Shown: positions 1-10,271 of the stretch, piece after piece
Position numbering within the stretch: position 1 is the first letter of the stretch
Layout of the letters: each line of letters starts with the position of its first letter
Origin: Saccharopolyspora aridisoli
GTDB taxonomy: Bacteria > Actinomycetota > Actinomycetes > Mycobacteriales > Pseudonocardiaceae
NCBI RefSeq assembly: GCF_004348445.1
Contig: NZ_SMKV01000008.1
Span: forward strand, 141,110 to 205,109
Length of the DNA: 64,000 nt
Reading direction: 5' to 3'
Notes under the pieces: model-generated
Seen by the model: only the letters and a program-made list of their open reading frames with translations
Databases searched by the model: none
What the model was told of the DNA's origin: nothing
Made by a program: the position numbers and the translations under genes

Positions 1-1
1 G

Positions 2-730
2 GCACGCAAGGCCCTGACCGTGGCCGGTTTCGTGGTCAGCCTGGAGCTCCGCCCCAGCGCGGTGACCGAGCAGGCCGACGTGGTGCTGCCGATCGCGCCC
101 AGCGTGGAGAAGAGCGGCAGCTACCTCAACTGGGAGGGCCGCCGTCGCGAGTTCGCCACCACCATCGAGGGCACCGGCGCGCTGCCGGACTGCCGGGTGC
201 TGGACACGCTCGCGGTCGAGATGGACGCCGACCTGTTCACCCAGAGCCCGGCCGCCGCGAGCGCCGAGCTCGACAGGCTCGGCACCCACACCGGCGGACG
301 CACCGCGGCCCCGGACGAGGCCGTCGCGCACGCACCACGACCCGGCCCCGGCCAGGCCGTGCTGGCGACCTGGCGGCAGCTGCTGGACAACGGATCGTTG
401 CAGGCCGAGGAGCCGAGCCTGGCGGGTACGGCCCGCAACCGGGTCGCGATCGTCTCGCCGGAGACCGCCAAGCGCGTCGAGATCAGTTCTGGACAGCGGC
501 TGGAGGTCCGCACCGCGCAGGGCAAGATCGTGCTGCCGGTCGAGATCGCCGACATGCCCGATGACGTCGTGTGGGTGCCCACCGACTCCGGTGAGGCCCG
601 CGTGCTCGAGGTTCTCGGCTCCGGGCACGGAGCGCTCGTCGACATCGCGCCGAGCAGCGCGAGCCTGGAGATCAACGGGCATTCGTTGAACGGCCATTCC
701 CCGGCCCACCACAACGGGGGGAACGCATGA
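2..730 (+). CDS. nuoG: NADH-quinone oxidoreductase subunit G, C-terminal part (5' end outside window)
   Basis: The frame is open from base 2, so only the last ~242 residues are present. NuoG is the large peripheral-arm subunit of complex I, carrying Fe-S clusters and a molybdopterin-oxidoreductase-like fold. The segment [20 protein letters not shown] near the start is the typical late part of that fold, and residues ~140-215 look like the C-terminal molybdopterin-dinucleotide-binding-like beta domain. The stop overlaps the nuoH start by 4 bp (ATGA), indicating translational coupling. The Fe-S cluster domains lie upstream and cannot be assessed. Identity is secure from the nuoH-N genes that follow. 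Confidence 0.93.
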   Translation, partial: ARKALTVAGFVVSLELRPSAVTEQADVVLPIAPSVEKSGSYLNWEGRRREFATTIEGTGALPDCRVLDTLAVEMDADLFTQSPAAASAELDRLGTHTGGRTAAPDEAVAHAPRPGPGQAVLATWRQLLDNGSLQAEEPSLAGTARNRVAIVSPETAKRVEISSGQRLEVRTAQGKIVLPVEIADMPDDVVWVPTDSGEARVLEVLGSGHGALVDIAPSSASLEINGHSLNGHSPAHHNGGNA

Positions 731-2034
731 CCAGAACAGCCGAACTCCTCGCGGACGACCCGATCTGGCTGATCCTGCTCAAGGTAGTGGCCATCTTCGC
801 CTTCCTGGTGCTGATGACGCTGCTGACGATCTGGGCGGAACGCCGGGTCATCGGCCGCATGCAGCACAGGCCCGGCCCGAACCGTGCTGGACCGTTCGGC
901 ATCCTCCAGTCGCTGGCCGACGGCTTGAAGCTGGCCTTCAAGGAGGACATCCGCCCGGTCATGGCCGACAAGTGGGTGTACTTCCTGGCTCCGGTGATCT
1001 CCGCGACGCCCGCGCTGGTGTCGTTCGCGGTGATCCCGATCGGGCCCGAGGTCACGATCTTCGGCGAGCGCACCGCGCTGCAGCTGGTGGACTTGCCCGT
1101 CGGCCTGCTGGTGGTGCTGGCCTGCGCCTCGGTGGGCGTGTACGGCATCGTGCTCGCCGGCTGGTCCTCCGGCTCCCCCTACCCGCTGCTGGGTTCGATG
1201 CGGTCGGCGGCGCAGGTGATCTCCTACGAGATCGCGATGGGCCTGTCGTTCGTCGCGGTCATCATGTACGCGGGCACGCTGTCGACCTCCGGCATCGTCG
1301 CAGCGCAGGAGAACGGCTGGTTCTTCGCGCTGCTGCCGGTGAGCTTCCTGGTCTACCTGGTGTCGATGGTCGGCGAGACCAACCGCGCCCCGTTCGACCT
1401 CCCCGAGGCCGAGTCCGAGCTGGTCGGTGGTTTCCACACCGAGTACTCGTCGCTGAAGTTCGCGCTGTTCTTCCTCGCCGAGTACATCAACATGGTCACC
1501 GTCTCCGCGCTGGCGACGACGCTCTTCCTCGGCGGCTGGCACGCGCCGTGGCCGCTGTCGCTGATCGGCGACGGGGTGCTCAACACCGGGTGGTGGCCGG
1601 TGCTGTGGTTCCTCGGCAAGACGCTGGCCTTCCTGTTCTTCTTCGTGTGGCTGCGCGGCACGCTGCCCCGCCTGCGCTACGACCAGTTCATGGACCTCGG
1701 CTGGAAGCTGCTGGTCCCGGTCAGCCTGGTGTGGATCGTGGCGGTGACCGTGATCCGGGCGCTGCGCAACTCCGACACCGTCAGCACCCAGCAGTTCATG
1801 ATCGGCGGCGCGGTCGTGGTGGTGATCCTGGTCGCGGCCACGTTCCTCATCCCGGACCGCAAGCCCGAGGAGGACCCCGACGAGGTGCCGCTCGCGGGCA
1901 GCGGGTTCCCGGTGCCGCCGATCGACCTGGAAGTCCCCAAGACCCCGCCGCGACGCACCCCGGTGCGAAGCGGCACCGGTCCCGGCGAGCTCGCGGGTCC
2001 GGAAGGCGAGGAGGCGCCCCATGGGAATGTTTGA
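727..2034 (+). CDS. nuoH: NADH-quinone oxidoreductase subunit H
   Basis: NuoH (435 aa) is the membrane subunit joining the peripheral and membrane arms of complex I and forming part of the quinone pocket. About eight membrane segments fill residues ~15-375. The family signature [20 protein letters not shown] lies near residues 215-235, and an early loop carries the charged EDIRP motif. A hydrophilic Pro/Glu-rich tail of ~60 residues follows the last membrane segment, longer than in E. coli NuoH, as is common in actinomycetes. The ATG overlaps the nuoG stop. The tail overlaps the nuoI start by 14 bp. Confidence 0.97.
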   Translation: MTRTAELLADDPIWLILLKVVAIFAFLVLMTLLTIWAERRVIGRMQHRPGPNRAGPFGILQSLADGLKLAFKEDIRPVMADKWVYFLAPVISATPALVSFAVIPIGPEVTIFGERTALQLVDLPVGLLVVLACASVGVYGIVLAGWSSGSPYPLLGSMRSAAQVISYEIAMGLSFVAVIMYAGTLSTSGIVAAQENGWFFALLPVSFLVYLVSMVGETNRAPFDLPEAESELVGGFHTEYSSLKFALFFLAEYINMVTVSALATTLFLGGWHAPWPLSLIGDGVLNTGWWPVLWFLGKTLAFLFFFVWLRGTLPRLRYDQFMDLGWKLLVPVSLVWIVAVTVIRALRNSDTVSTQQFMIGGAVVVVILVAATFLIPDRKPEEDPDEVPLAGSGFPVPPIDLEVPKTPPRRTPVRSGTGPGELAGPEGEEAPHGNV

Positions 2035-2587
2035 TCCGATCAAGGGCTTCGGCGTCACCTTCTCGACGATGTTCAAGAAGGTCGTCACCGAGGAGTACCC
2101 CGAGGTCAAGAAGGTCGCCGCGCCCCGGTTCCACGGCCGCCACCAGCTCAACCGGCATCCGGACGGGCTGGAGAAGTGCGTGGGCTGCGAGCTGTGCGCA
2201 TGGGCGTGCCCGGCGGATGCGATCTTCGTCGAGGGCGGCGACAACACCGACGAGGCCCGCTACTCGCCCGGTGAGCGCTACGGGATGGACTACCAGATCA
2301 ACTACCTGCGCTGCATCGGCTGCGGGTTGTGCATCGAGGCGTGCCCGACGCGGGCGCTGACGATGACCAACGAGTACGAGACCGCGGACGACAACCGCCA
2401 GGACCTGATCTACACCAAGGCCGACATGCTGGCGCCGCTGCTGCCCGGCATGGAGCAGCCACCGCACCCGATGCGCCTCGGCGAGGACGAGCAGGACTAC
2501 TACGTCAACGGTCCCGAGCTCGCCAAGCAGCGAGGGGTTCCCGCGGGATCGACGGTGGAATCCGGTCCGGAGGTTGATGCGCGATGA
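2021..2587 (+). CDS. nuoI: NADH-quinone oxidoreductase subunit I (2x[4Fe-4S])
   Basis: NuoI (188 aa) is the ferredoxin-like subunit that passes electrons towards the terminal cluster near quinone. Two complete CxxCxxCxxxCP motifs are visible: C53/C56/C59/C63 ([12 protein letters not shown]) and C98/C101/C104/C108 ([12 protein letters not shown]). The ATG at 2021 was chosen because a GGAAGGCGAGGAG ribosome-binding stretch precedes it; an in-frame ATG at 2027 is also possible. It overlaps nuoH upstream by 14 bp and nuoJ downstream by 4 bp. Confidence 0.97.
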   Translation: MGMFDPIKGFGVTFSTMFKKVVTEEYPEVKKVAAPRFHGRHQLNRHPDGLEKCVGCELCAWACPADAIFVEGGDNTDEARYSPGERYGMDYQINYLRCIGCGLCIEACPTRALTMTNEYETADDNRQDLIYTKADMLAPLLPGMEQPPHPMRLGEDEQDYYVNGPELAKQRGVPAGSTVESGPEVDAR

Positions 2588-3537
2588 GCACCGGAATCGT
2601 GCTGGCACAGGCCGGCAACGTGGTCGGAACCGGGGAGGCGGCGCTGTTCTGGGTCCTCGGTCCGCTGTCGCTGCTGGGCGCGCTCGGCATGGTCTTCGCC
2701 CGCAACGCGGTGCACTCCGCGCTGTGGCTGGTGCTGACGATGCTGAGCCTGGGCGTGCTCTACATGGGTCAGAGCGCGCCGTTCCTGGGCTTCACCCAGA
2801 TCATCGTCTACACCGGCGCGATCATGATGCTGTTCCTGTTCGTGCTGATGATGGTCGGCCGCGACTCCTCGGACTCGGTGGTGGAAGTCCTGCGCGGACA
2901 ACGCCTCTGGGCCGGGATCGGCGGGGTCGGCCTGGCAGCGCTGCTGGTCTCGGGACTGGCCCGGTCGCTGACCTCGGTGCAGGCGGCACCGCCGCTTGAC
3001 CCGTGGCAGCCCGTCGGTGGTGGGGCGGGCGGCCTCGGCCGGCTGATCTTCACCGACTACCTGTTCCCGTTCGAGCTGACCTCCGCGCTGCTGATCACCG
3101 CAGCGGTCGGGGCCATGGTGCTTACCTACGGCGGCAAGGGCCGCGGCCCGCGCCTGAGCCAGCGGGAGCGCGCCAACGCGCGGTTCCGCGGCGAGCGCCC
3201 GTCGCCGCTGCCCGGACCCGGCGTGTACGCCACGGCCAACTCGGTCGCGGTGCCCGCGCTGCTGCCGGACGGTTCGGTCGCGCCGGAGTCGCTGTCGGAG
3301 CTGCTGGAGAACCTGCCCGCCGAACGGCTGGACCACGAGCGCAGCGCGGTCGCCGGTGACGAGCCCGAACCCGACGCGCACGCGCTGACCGACCGGCCGG
3401 AGCCGCCCGAGCAGACCGGTTCCGGCAAGTCCGGTGAACCGGTCATCGACGCGGGTCCCGAGATTCCGGAGCCGGGCAGCGCCAACGGTCGTTCGAACCA
3501 GCGGGCCGGGCACGCCACCGAGGAGGTTCACCAGTGA
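2584..3537 (+). CDS. nuoJ: NADH-quinone oxidoreductase subunit J with long C-terminal tail
   Basis: NuoJ (317 aa) is a small membrane subunit of the complex I proton-pumping arm. Five hydrophobic segments occupy residues ~15-180, including the conserved [20 protein letters not shown] region. After ~180 the chain turns hydrophilic and rich in Arg, Pro, Glu and Asp for ~135 residues, so the protein is nearly twice the length of E. coli NuoJ. Tails like this occur in actinobacterial NuoJ, but the role is unknown. The ATG overlaps the nuoI stop by 4 bp and the stop overlaps the GTG start of nuoK. Confidence 0.96.
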   Translation: MSTGIVLAQAGNVVGTGEAALFWVLGPLSLLGALGMVFARNAVHSALWLVLTMLSLGVLYMGQSAPFLGFTQIIVYTGAIMMLFLFVLMMVGRDSSDSVVEVLRGQRLWAGIGGVGLAALLVSGLARSLTSVQAAPPLDPWQPVGGGAGGLGRLIFTDYLFPFELTSALLITAAVGAMVLTYGGKGRGPRLSQRERANARFRGERPSPLPGPGVYATANSVAVPALLPDGSVAPESLSELLENLPAERLDHERSAVAGDEPEPDAHALTDRPEPPEQTGSGKSGEPVIDAGPEIPEPGSANGRSNQRAGHATEEVHQ

Positions 3538-3833
3538 CCCCCACGTACTACTTGCTGCTGTCCGCGCTGCTGTTCTCGATCGGCGCGGTGGGAGTCCTGG
3601 TGCGGCGCAACGCCATCGTGGTCTTCATGTGCGTCGAGCTGATGCTCAACGCGGTCAACCTGACGCTGGTCACCTTCGCCCGCATCGAGGGGACGGTGCA
3701 CGGGCAGGTCATGGCGTTCTTCGTGATGGTCGTCGCGGCCGCCGAAGTGGTGGTCGGCCTGGCCATCATCATGTCGATCTTCCGGACGCGTCGCTCGGCC
3801 TCGGTCGATGACGCCAACCTGCTCAAGTACTGA
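3534..3833 (+). CDS. nuoK: NADH-quinone oxidoreductase subunit K
   Basis: NuoK (99 aa, family-typical length) is an MrpC-like membrane subunit with three transmembrane helices. The conserved proton-path glutamate of the second helix is visible as E35 in [11 protein letters not shown]. The start is GTG at 3534, overlapping the nuoJ stop as GTGA, with an AGGAGG ribosome-binding site just upstream. Confidence 0.97.
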   Translation: MTPTYYLLLSALLFSIGAVGVLVRRNAIVVFMCVELMLNAVNLTLVTFARIEGTVHGQVMAFFVMVVAAAEVVVGLAIIMSIFRTRRSASVDDANLLKY

Positions 3834-3841
3834 GAGGGCGC

Positions 3842-5839
3842 GTGGTGACGGCAAAGACGCTTGAAACCGCAGCGGGGGTCGCCGAGGCGACCGGGCCCGC
3901 GCAGTCCTACGCCTGGCTGCTGGTCGCGTTCCCGCTGGTGGGTGCCGCGATCCTGCTGATCGCGGGACGCCGTGCCAACGGCTGGGGACACCTGCTGGGG
4001 TCGGCCACGGTGATCGCCTCGTTCGTCTACGGGCTGTTGCTGTTCACCTCCGTCGCCGGCAGTCCGGAAGGTGAGCAGGTCCGCGATCTGCACCTGTTCT
4101 CCTGGATCCCGGTCAACGCGCTGCAGGTCGACTTCGGGCTCCGGCTGGACCCGCTGTCCATGGTGTTCCTGCTGCTGATCACGGGTGTGGGATCGCTGAT
4201 CCACCTGTACTCGATCGGCTACATGAGCCACGACCAGCAGGGGCGCACCGGTTCGGCCAACACCGAGCGCCGCCGGTTCTTCGCCTACCTGAACCTGTTC
4301 GTCGCCTCGATGCTGATCTTGGTGCTGGGCAACAGCTTCGTGACCCTCTACCTCGGCTGGGAGGGAGTTGGTCTGGCGTCGTACCTGCTGATCGGGTTCT
4401 GGCAGCACCGGCCGTCGGCCGCCGCGGCGGCGACCAAGGCGTTCGTGATGAACCGGGTCGGCGACGTCGGCCTGGCGCTGGCGATCTTCCTGCTGTTCGC
4501 CAACCTCGGCACCACGCAGTACGCGGAGGTCTTCGCCCGCGCCGGTGAGCTCTCACCGGGCGTGCTGCTGGCGATCACGCTCCTGCTGCTGCTCGGCGCC
4601 TGCGGCAAGTCCGGCCAGGTCCCGCTGCAGGCGTGGTTGCCGGACGCCATGGAAGGCCCGACCCCGGTTTCGGCGCTGATCCACGCCGCGACGATGGTCA
4701 CCGCGGGCGTCTACCTCGTCGCCCGCTCCAACCCGCTGTTCTCGCTCTCCCCGGGCGGGCAGCTGGCCGTCACCATCGTCGGCGCGGTGACGTTGCTGGT
4801 CGGGTGCGTCATCGGTTGCGCCTACGACGACATCAAGAAGGTCCTCGCGTACTCCACCGTCAGCCAGATCGGTTACATGATGCTGGCGGTCGGGCTCGGC
4901 CCGGCCGGGTACGCGCTGGGCATCATGCACCTGCTCACCCACGGCTTCTTCAAGGCCGGGCTGTTCCTCGGCGCCGGTTCGGTCATGCACGGCATGAACG
5001 ACGAGGTCGACATGCGCAAGTTCGGCGGCCTCGCCAGGTACATGCCGATCACCTTCGGCACCTTCGGCCTCGGCTACCTCGCGCTGATCGGATTCCCGTT
5101 CCTGTCCGGCTTCTACTCCAAGGACGCCATCATCGAGGCGGCGTTCGGCCAGGAGGGCTGGCGCGGCTGGGTCTTCGGCGGTGCCGCGATGCTGGGCGCC
5201 GGCATCACCGCCTTCTACATGACGCGGCTGGTGCTGATGACGTTCTTCGGTGAGAAGCGCTGGAAGAACCTGAAGGCGAGCAACGGTCAGGAGTTCCACC
5301 CGCACGAGTCGCCGGCGATCATGACCGCGCCGATGATCGTGCTGGCCGTCGGTTCGATCGGGGCCGGCATGTTCCTGGCCGGCGGCGACCGGTTGGTGGC
5401 GTTCCTGTCGCCGTCGCTGGGCGAGCTGCAGGAAGCCCACCACACCGCCATCCCGCACGCGATGATCCCCGTGCTGACGGTGGCCATCTCCGCGCTGGGC
5501 GCGGTGATCGCGTGGCTGGTCGTGGGCCGCAAGCCGGTTCCGGTCGAGCGCCCGGTGAAGGTCTCGCCGGTCGTGCGCGCGGCTCGCGCCGACCTCGGCG
5601 GCAACGTGATCAACGACCTCCTCGCGGTGCGCCCGACCTTCGGCCTGACCAAGGGCCTGCTCGCGGTCGACCGCGAGGGCGTCGACGGCACGGTCACCGG
5701 CATCGCCGCGCTGCTGACCTCCAGCTCGGGCCGGATGCGCCGCTGGCAGACCGGTTTCGTCCGGTCCTACGCGCTGTCCATGCTCTTCGGCGGCGTCGTG
5801 GTGATCGCCGCCCTGATGGCAGTGGGGATCCCGGCATGA
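3842..5839 (+). CDS. nuoL: NADH-quinone oxidoreductase subunit L
   Basis: NuoL (665 aa) is the distal antiporter-like proton-pumping subunit with a long lateral helix. Family hallmarks are present: [17 protein letters not shown] (near residue 172), [20 protein letters not shown] (near 256) and the conserved [15 protein letters not shown] stretch. The start is GTG-GTG at 3842/3845, 8 nt after nuoK, and either codon could be used. The C-terminal ~120 residues contain the lateral helix and a final anchor segment. Confidence 0.97.
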   Translation: MVTAKTLETAAGVAEATGPAQSYAWLLVAFPLVGAAILLIAGRRANGWGHLLGSATVIASFVYGLLLFTSVAGSPEGEQVRDLHLFSWIPVNALQVDFGLRLDPLSMVFLLLITGVGSLIHLYSIGYMSHDQQGRTGSANTERRRFFAYLNLFVASMLILVLGNSFVTLYLGWEGVGLASYLLIGFWQHRPSAAAAATKAFVMNRVGDVGLALAIFLLFANLGTTQYAEVFARAGELSPGVLLAITLLLLLGACGKSGQVPLQAWLPDAMEGPTPVSALIHAATMVTAGVYLVARSNPLFSLSPGGQLAVTIVGAVTLLVGCVIGCAYDDIKKVLAYSTVSQIGYMMLAVGLGPAGYALGIMHLLTHGFFKAGLFLGAGSVMHGMNDEVDMRKFGGLARYMPITFGTFGLGYLALIGFPFLSGFYSKDAIIEAAFGQEGWRGWVFGGAAMLGAGITAFYMTRLVLMTFFGEKRWKNLKASNGQEFHPHESPAIMTAPMIVLAVGSIGAGMFLAGGDRLVAFLSPSLGELQEAHHTAIPHAMIPVLTVAISALGAVIAWLVVGRKPVPVERPVKVSPVVRAARADLGGNVINDLLAVRPTFGLTKGLLAVDREGVDGTVTGIAALLTSSSGRMRRWQTGFVRSYALSMLFGGVVVIAALMAVGIPA

Positions 5840-5903
5840 CGACCTCGCACGCACCCGTTCTGCCCAGTCCTGTTCGGCACAGTGAGCTCCGGGAGGAGAT
5901 CCG

Positions 5904-7481
5904 ATGACCCTGCTGCTCGCCCTGGTGCTGCTGCCGATCGTCGGGTCGGTGGTGGTGGCGCTGCTGCGCGGCAACGCCGGCGCGGCGAAGTGGACCGCGC
6001 TGGGGTTCTCCCTCGCCGAGCTCGCGATCGCCGTCGCCGCGTGGTTCGCCTACGACCCGGCCGGCCCGCGGTTGCAGCTGACCAGCTCGATCCCGTGGAT
6101 CCCGTCGTTCGACATCAACTTCTCGCTCGGCGTGGACGGCATCGCGCTCGTGATGGTCCTGGTCATCGCCGTGCTGATGCCGCTGGTGCTCGGCTACAGC
6201 TGGGGCGAACGGCTGCCCGAGGGCCGCACGCACGGCGGGTTCTTCTCGCTCCTGCTGCTCGAACAGGCGCTGACCGTGGCCGTCTTCGCCGCCACCGACG
6301 TGTTCCTGTTCTACGTGCTCTTCGAGATCATGCTGATCCCGATGTACTTCCTCATCGGCGGCTACGGCGGTGAGAACCGCAGCTACGCGGCGGTGAAGTT
6401 CTTCCTGTACTCGTTCCTCGGCGGCCTGATCATGCTGGCCTCGGCCATCGGCGCGTACAGCTACAGCGCGCAGGTCACCGGCGAGGGCACCTTCGACTGG
6501 GCCAAGCTCGTCCCGATCCTGTCGGACGCCCCGCTGAACGTGCAGGTCTGGCTCTTCCTGGGCTTCTTCGCCGCGTTCGCGATCAAGGCCCCGCTCATCC
6601 CGTTCCACACCTGGCTGCCGGACGCCGCGCAGCAGGCGCCGATCGGCGTCGCGGTGATCGTGGTCGGCGTGCTGGACAAGGTCGGCACCTTCGGCTTCCT
6701 GCGCTACAGCCTGCCGCTGACGCCGCAGGCGTCGCAGCAGCTGGCGCCGCTGGTGCTGGTGCTCGCGGTGATCGGGGTGCTCTACGGCTCGCTGCAGGCG
6801 TTCGGGCAGACCGACCTCAAGCGCTTCATCGCCTACGTCTCCATCGCGCACTTCGGGTTCATCGCGCTGGGCATCTTCGCGTTCACCTCGCAGGCGCAGG
6901 TCGGCGCGGTGTCGTACATGATCAACCACAGCATCGCCACGGGCATGCTGATCCTGGTGATCGGCATGATCATCGTGCGCGGCGGCTCGACCCGGATCGC
7001 CGACTACGGCGGCATGGCGAAGGTGACGCCGCTGCTGGCGGGCACGCTGCTGATCGCGGGCCTGAGCACCCTGTCGCTGCCGGGCACCAACTCCTTCGTC
7101 AGCGAATTCCTCGTGCTGGTCGGGTCCTTCCCGACCCGCCCGGTGCACACGGCGCTTGCCACGATCGGCATGGTGCTGGCCGCGGTCTACGTGCTGTGGC
7201 TGTACCAGCGCATGATGCAGGGCCCGGTGCGCGGTGACGCGCTGCTGGGCACCGCGGCCGGGCCGGGGGCGGTGACCGACCCGAACCGCGAAGGCGCGCA
7301 CCGGCTCCGGCTGGCCGACCTGGGCGCTCGGGAGATCGCCGTGCTGGCCCCGCTGGTCGTGCTGATCATCGGGCTCGGCGTGTACCCGAAGCCGGTGCTG
7401 GACGTGATCAACCCGTCGGTCGCGGCAACCATGAGCGAGGTCGGCGTCACCGACCCCGTGACCTCGCAGGGAGGTAACTGA
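5904..7481 (+). CDS. nuoM: NADH-quinone oxidoreductase subunit M
   Basis: NuoM (525 aa) is the middle antiporter-like proton pump of complex I. It shows the conserved glutamate region LFEIMLIPMYFLIGGYGGEN and the lysine region FAIKAPLIPFHTWLPDA that lines the proton channel. The ATG at 5904 is preceded by GGGAGGAG at optimal spacing. A 64-nt gap after nuoL is one of the few non-overlapping junctions in this operon and holds no gene. Confidence 0.97.
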   Translation: MTLLLALVLLPIVGSVVVALLRGNAGAAKWTALGFSLAELAIAVAAWFAYDPAGPRLQLTSSIPWIPSFDINFSLGVDGIALVMVLVIAVLMPLVLGYSWGERLPEGRTHGGFFSLLLLEQALTVAVFAATDVFLFYVLFEIMLIPMYFLIGGYGGENRSYAAVKFFLYSFLGGLIMLASAIGAYSYSAQVTGEGTFDWAKLVPILSDAPLNVQVWLFLGFFAAFAIKAPLIPFHTWLPDAAQQAPIGVAVIVVGVLDKVGTFGFLRYSLPLTPQASQQLAPLVLVLAVIGVLYGSLQAFGQTDLKRFIAYVSIAHFGFIALGIFAFTSQAQVGAVSYMINHSIATGMLILVIGMIIVRGGSTRIADYGGMAKVTPLLAGTLLIAGLSTLSLPGTNSFVSEFLVLVGSFPTRPVHTALATIGMVLAAVYVLWLYQRMMQGPVRGDALLGTAAGPGAVTDPNREGAHRLRLADLGAREIAVLAPLVVLIIGLGVYPKPVLDVINPSVAATMSEVGVTDPVTSQGGN

Positions 7482-7483
7482 CA

Positions 7484-9049
7484 GTGGTCAAGGGATTCCC
7501 GAGCCAGCTGGGTACCGTCGAGATTCCGCCGATCGACTACGCGGCGATCGCGCCGGTGCTGGTGATCCTCGGTGCCGCCTGCCTGGCGATCCTGGTCGAG
7601 GCGTTCCTGCCCCGCCACCAGCGCTGGTCGGTGCAGGTCGGGCTCAGCCTGGCGTCGATCGTCATCGCGGGTGTCGCGCTGGCCGCGTTCGCGCGGTCCG
7701 CCGGGACCGGTGTGACCACGCTGTCCGACGCGCTGGCCGTCGACCCGCCGACGTTGTTCCTGTGGGGCACGCTGCTGGCGCTCGGCCTGGGTTCGGTGCT
7801 GCTGATCGCGGACCGCTCGGTGGAGCCGGGCGGTGCGTTCGTGGCGGAAGCGATCCCGGCCGAGGGGCCGGGGACGATGAGCCGCGCCGCCGCGTCGGCG
7901 TCCGGGATGCGCACCGAGGTCTTCCCGCTGGCACTGTTCTCGCTGGGCGGGATGATGGTGTTCTGCGCGGCCAACGACCTGCTGACGATGTTCATCGCGC
8001 TGGAAGTGCTGAGCCTGCCGCTGTACCTGATGTGCGGGCTGGGCAAGCGCCGCCGGTTGCTGTCGCAGGAATCGGCCGTGAAGTACTTCCTGCTGGGCGC
8101 GTTCGCCTCGGCGTTCTTCCTCTACGGCCTCGCGCTGCTCTACGGCTACGCGGGCTCGGTGAAGCTGCAAGCGATCGCCGACGCCACGGCCGGTTCGGAG
8201 CGCTCGGACACGCTGCTGTTCGCCGGTCTGGGCCTGCTGCTGGTGGGCCTGCTGTTCAAGGCTTCGGTGGGCCCGTTCCACACCTGGACGCCGGACGTCT
8301 ACCAGGGCGCCCCGACCGCGGTCACCGGTTTCATGGCTGCCTGCACGAAGGTCGCGGCCTTCGGCGGCATCCTGCGCGTGCTGCAGGTCGCCTTCGAGGC
8401 GTCCAGCTGGGAGTGGCGCGGCGTCGTCTGGACGATCGCCGTGGTGTCGATGGTGATCGGCGTGGTGCTGGGGCTGACCCAGCGCGACGTGAAGCGCATG
8501 GTCGCGTACTCCTCGGTGGCCCACGCCGGGTTCATGCTGCTGGGGGCGCTCGCGCTGTCCGACCGCGGTCTGGCGGCGACGCTGTTCTACCTGCTCGCCT
8601 ACGGGTTCACCACGATCGCCGTGTTCGGTGTGATCAGCCTCGTACGCCGGTCCGACGGTGAGGCAACTCACCTTTCGGACTGGGCGGGCCTGGCGAAGCG
8701 TTCACCCCTGGTCGCCTGGGTGTTCACCTTCCTGCTGCTGGCCCTCGCCGGAATTCCGCTGACCAGCGGTTTCGTCGGAAAGTTCGTGGTCTTCGAGGCC
8801 GCCCTGAGCGACGGCATGGCACCGTTGGTGGTGGTGGCCCTGGTGGCGAGTGCGGTTGCGGCCTTCTTCTACCTTCGTGTCATCGTGCTGATGCACTTCC
8901 AAGAACCGGCTGCTGACGGCCCCACCGTGAGCGTGCCGGGTGCGTTCACGACGGCGGCGATCACGCTGGGCGTGGTCGTGACGTTGTTGCTGGGCGTGCT
9001 GCCGACGTTGGCTCTGGACTGGGCGAACGTCGGGGGATTCGTGTCGTAG
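7484..9049 (+). CDS. nuoN: NADH-quinone oxidoreductase subunit N
   Basis: NuoN (521 aa) is the third antiporter-like subunit, adjacent to NuoK. Conserved features are ALEVLSLPLYLMCGL (channel glutamate), FKASVGPFHTWTPDVYQGAP and TSGFVGKFVVFEAAL. The GTG start follows nuoM by 2 nt, with GGGAGG in the end of nuoM as ribosome-binding site. An extra loop at residues ~105-135 (Pro/Gly/Ala-rich) looks specific to this lineage. This is the last nuo gene. Confidence 0.97.
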   Translation: MVKGFPSQLGTVEIPPIDYAAIAPVLVILGAACLAILVEAFLPRHQRWSVQVGLSLASIVIAGVALAAFARSAGTGVTTLSDALAVDPPTLFLWGTLLALGLGSVLLIADRSVEPGGAFVAEAIPAEGPGTMSRAAASASGMRTEVFPLALFSLGGMMVFCAANDLLTMFIALEVLSLPLYLMCGLGKRRRLLSQESAVKYFLLGAFASAFFLYGLALLYGYAGSVKLQAIADATAGSERSDTLLFAGLGLLLVGLLFKASVGPFHTWTPDVYQGAPTAVTGFMAACTKVAAFGGILRVLQVAFEASSWEWRGVVWTIAVVSMVIGVVLGLTQRDVKRMVAYSSVAHAGFMLLGALALSDRGLAATLFYLLAYGFTTIAVFGVISLVRRSDGEATHLSDWAGLAKRSPLVAWVFTFLLLALAGIPLTSGFVGKFVVFEAALSDGMAPLVVVALVASAVAAFFYLRVIVLMHFQEPAADGPTVSVPGAFTTAAITLGVVVTLLLGVLPTLALDWANVGGFVS

Positions 9050-9096
9050 AGTGCTCGCCCGTAGGGCGATCGTGGGGGAGCGAAGGCGACGGTGAC

Positions 9097-10125
9097 GTGA
9101 GCAGGCCAGCGGATGACCCGATCAGTGAACTGAGCGCAGCCGGGTTGGGTGGTTTCCAGATCACCGACACGGAGCTGGCAGACTCGGTCAAGCGGGGCAT
9201 GGCACGCGTCGAGCAGCTGCTGCACGACGAGGTGCGAAGCGACCTCGACTTCGCCACGCGCACCTCGCTGCACCTGGTGGACGCGGGCGGGAAGCGCTTC
9301 CGCCCGCTGTTCGTCCTGCTCGCCGCTCAGTTCGGCGACCCCGAGACCGACGAGGTGGTCAAGTCCGGCGCTGTGGTGGAGATGATCCACCTCGCGACGC
9401 TCTACCACGACGACGTGATGGACGAGGCCACCATGCGGCGAGGCGCGACCAGCGCCAACGCCCGCTGGGACAACTCCGTCGCGATCCTCACCGGCGATTT
9501 CCTGTTCGCCAAGGCCTCCCAGCTGATCGCCGACCTGGGCGCCGAGGCGGTCCGCCGGATGGCGGCCACCTTCGAGGCGCTGGTCACCGGTCAGATGCGG
9601 GAGACCGAAGGGGTCGGCGAGGGCGATGACGCCGTCGACTTCTACCTCAAGGTGATCTACGAGAAGACCGGTTCGCTGATCGCGACCGCAGGCCGGTTCG
9701 GCGCCTGGTTCTCCGGTGCCGACGGGGCGACCATCGACTCGCTGGAGCGCATCGGCAAGCTGATCGGCACCGGGTTCCAGATCTCGGACGACATCATCGA
9801 CATCGCCTCGCCCTCCCGGGATTCCGGCAAGACCCCGGGCACCGATTTGCGCGAGGGCGTCAAGACGTTGCCGATGCTCTACGCGCTGGCCGACGAGAAC
9901 TGCCCGCCCCGGCTGCGCGAGCTGCTGGAACGTCCGCTGTCCTCCGACGCCGAGGTCGCCGAGGCACTGGAGCTGCTGCGCGGATCGCGCGGTTTGGAGC
10001 GGACGCGCGGCACGCTGCAGGAGTTCGCCGACGACGCGCGCAAAGAACTCGCCTCGCTGCCCGACGTGCCGGCCAGGGAGTCGCTGTCCTCCCTCGTCGA
10101 CTACGTGGTCGCCCGCACCTGGTGA
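9097..10125 (+). CDS. Polyprenyl diphosphate synthase (probable hepta/octaprenyl-PP synthase)
   Basis: This 342-aa trans-isoprenyl diphosphate synthase adds isopentenyl units to an allylic diphosphate. Both aspartate-rich motifs are intact: DDVMD at residues 105-109 and DDIID at 231-235. The basic GGKRFRP motif (64-70) binds the diphosphate. Position directly after nuoN and upstream of htpX fits the GrcC/HepT family that makes the menaquinone side chain, the electron acceptor of the adjacent complex I; chain length cannot be read from sequence alone. The start is GTG at 9097. Confidence in the fold is very high, in product length moderate. Confidence 0.9.
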   Translation: MSRPADDPISELSAAGLGGFQITDTELADSVKRGMARVEQLLHDEVRSDLDFATRTSLHLVDAGGKRFRPLFVLLAAQFGDPETDEVVKSGAVVEMIHLATLYHDDVMDEATMRRGATSANARWDNSVAILTGDFLFAKASQLIADLGAEAVRRMAATFEALVTGQMRETEGVGEGDDAVDFYLKVIYEKTGSLIATAGRFGAWFSGADGATIDSLERIGKLIGTGFQISDDIIDIASPSRDSGKTPGTDLREGVKTLPMLYALADENCPPRLRELLERPLSSDAEVAEALELLRGSRGLERTRGTLQEFADDARKELASLPDVPARESLSSLVDYVVARTW

Positions 10126-10271
10126 TGTGCCGCTGCCGACGCGAGGCCTGTCTTGAACTCGCCGTCTGAGTCACGAGCGGGTCAAAGAGGTACCGGGTTG
10201 GCTCGCACGCGTGGTAGGAACCCGGGTGTGACCGGCGGAGCTGCTGGAGCCCCGGAGGAGGGACATCTCTC

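Noticed and set aside
121..2247. 708-aa minus-strand frame opposite nuoG-nuoI
   Set aside because: Low-complexity shadow of nuoH and neighbours, which overlap in an operon on the plus strand.
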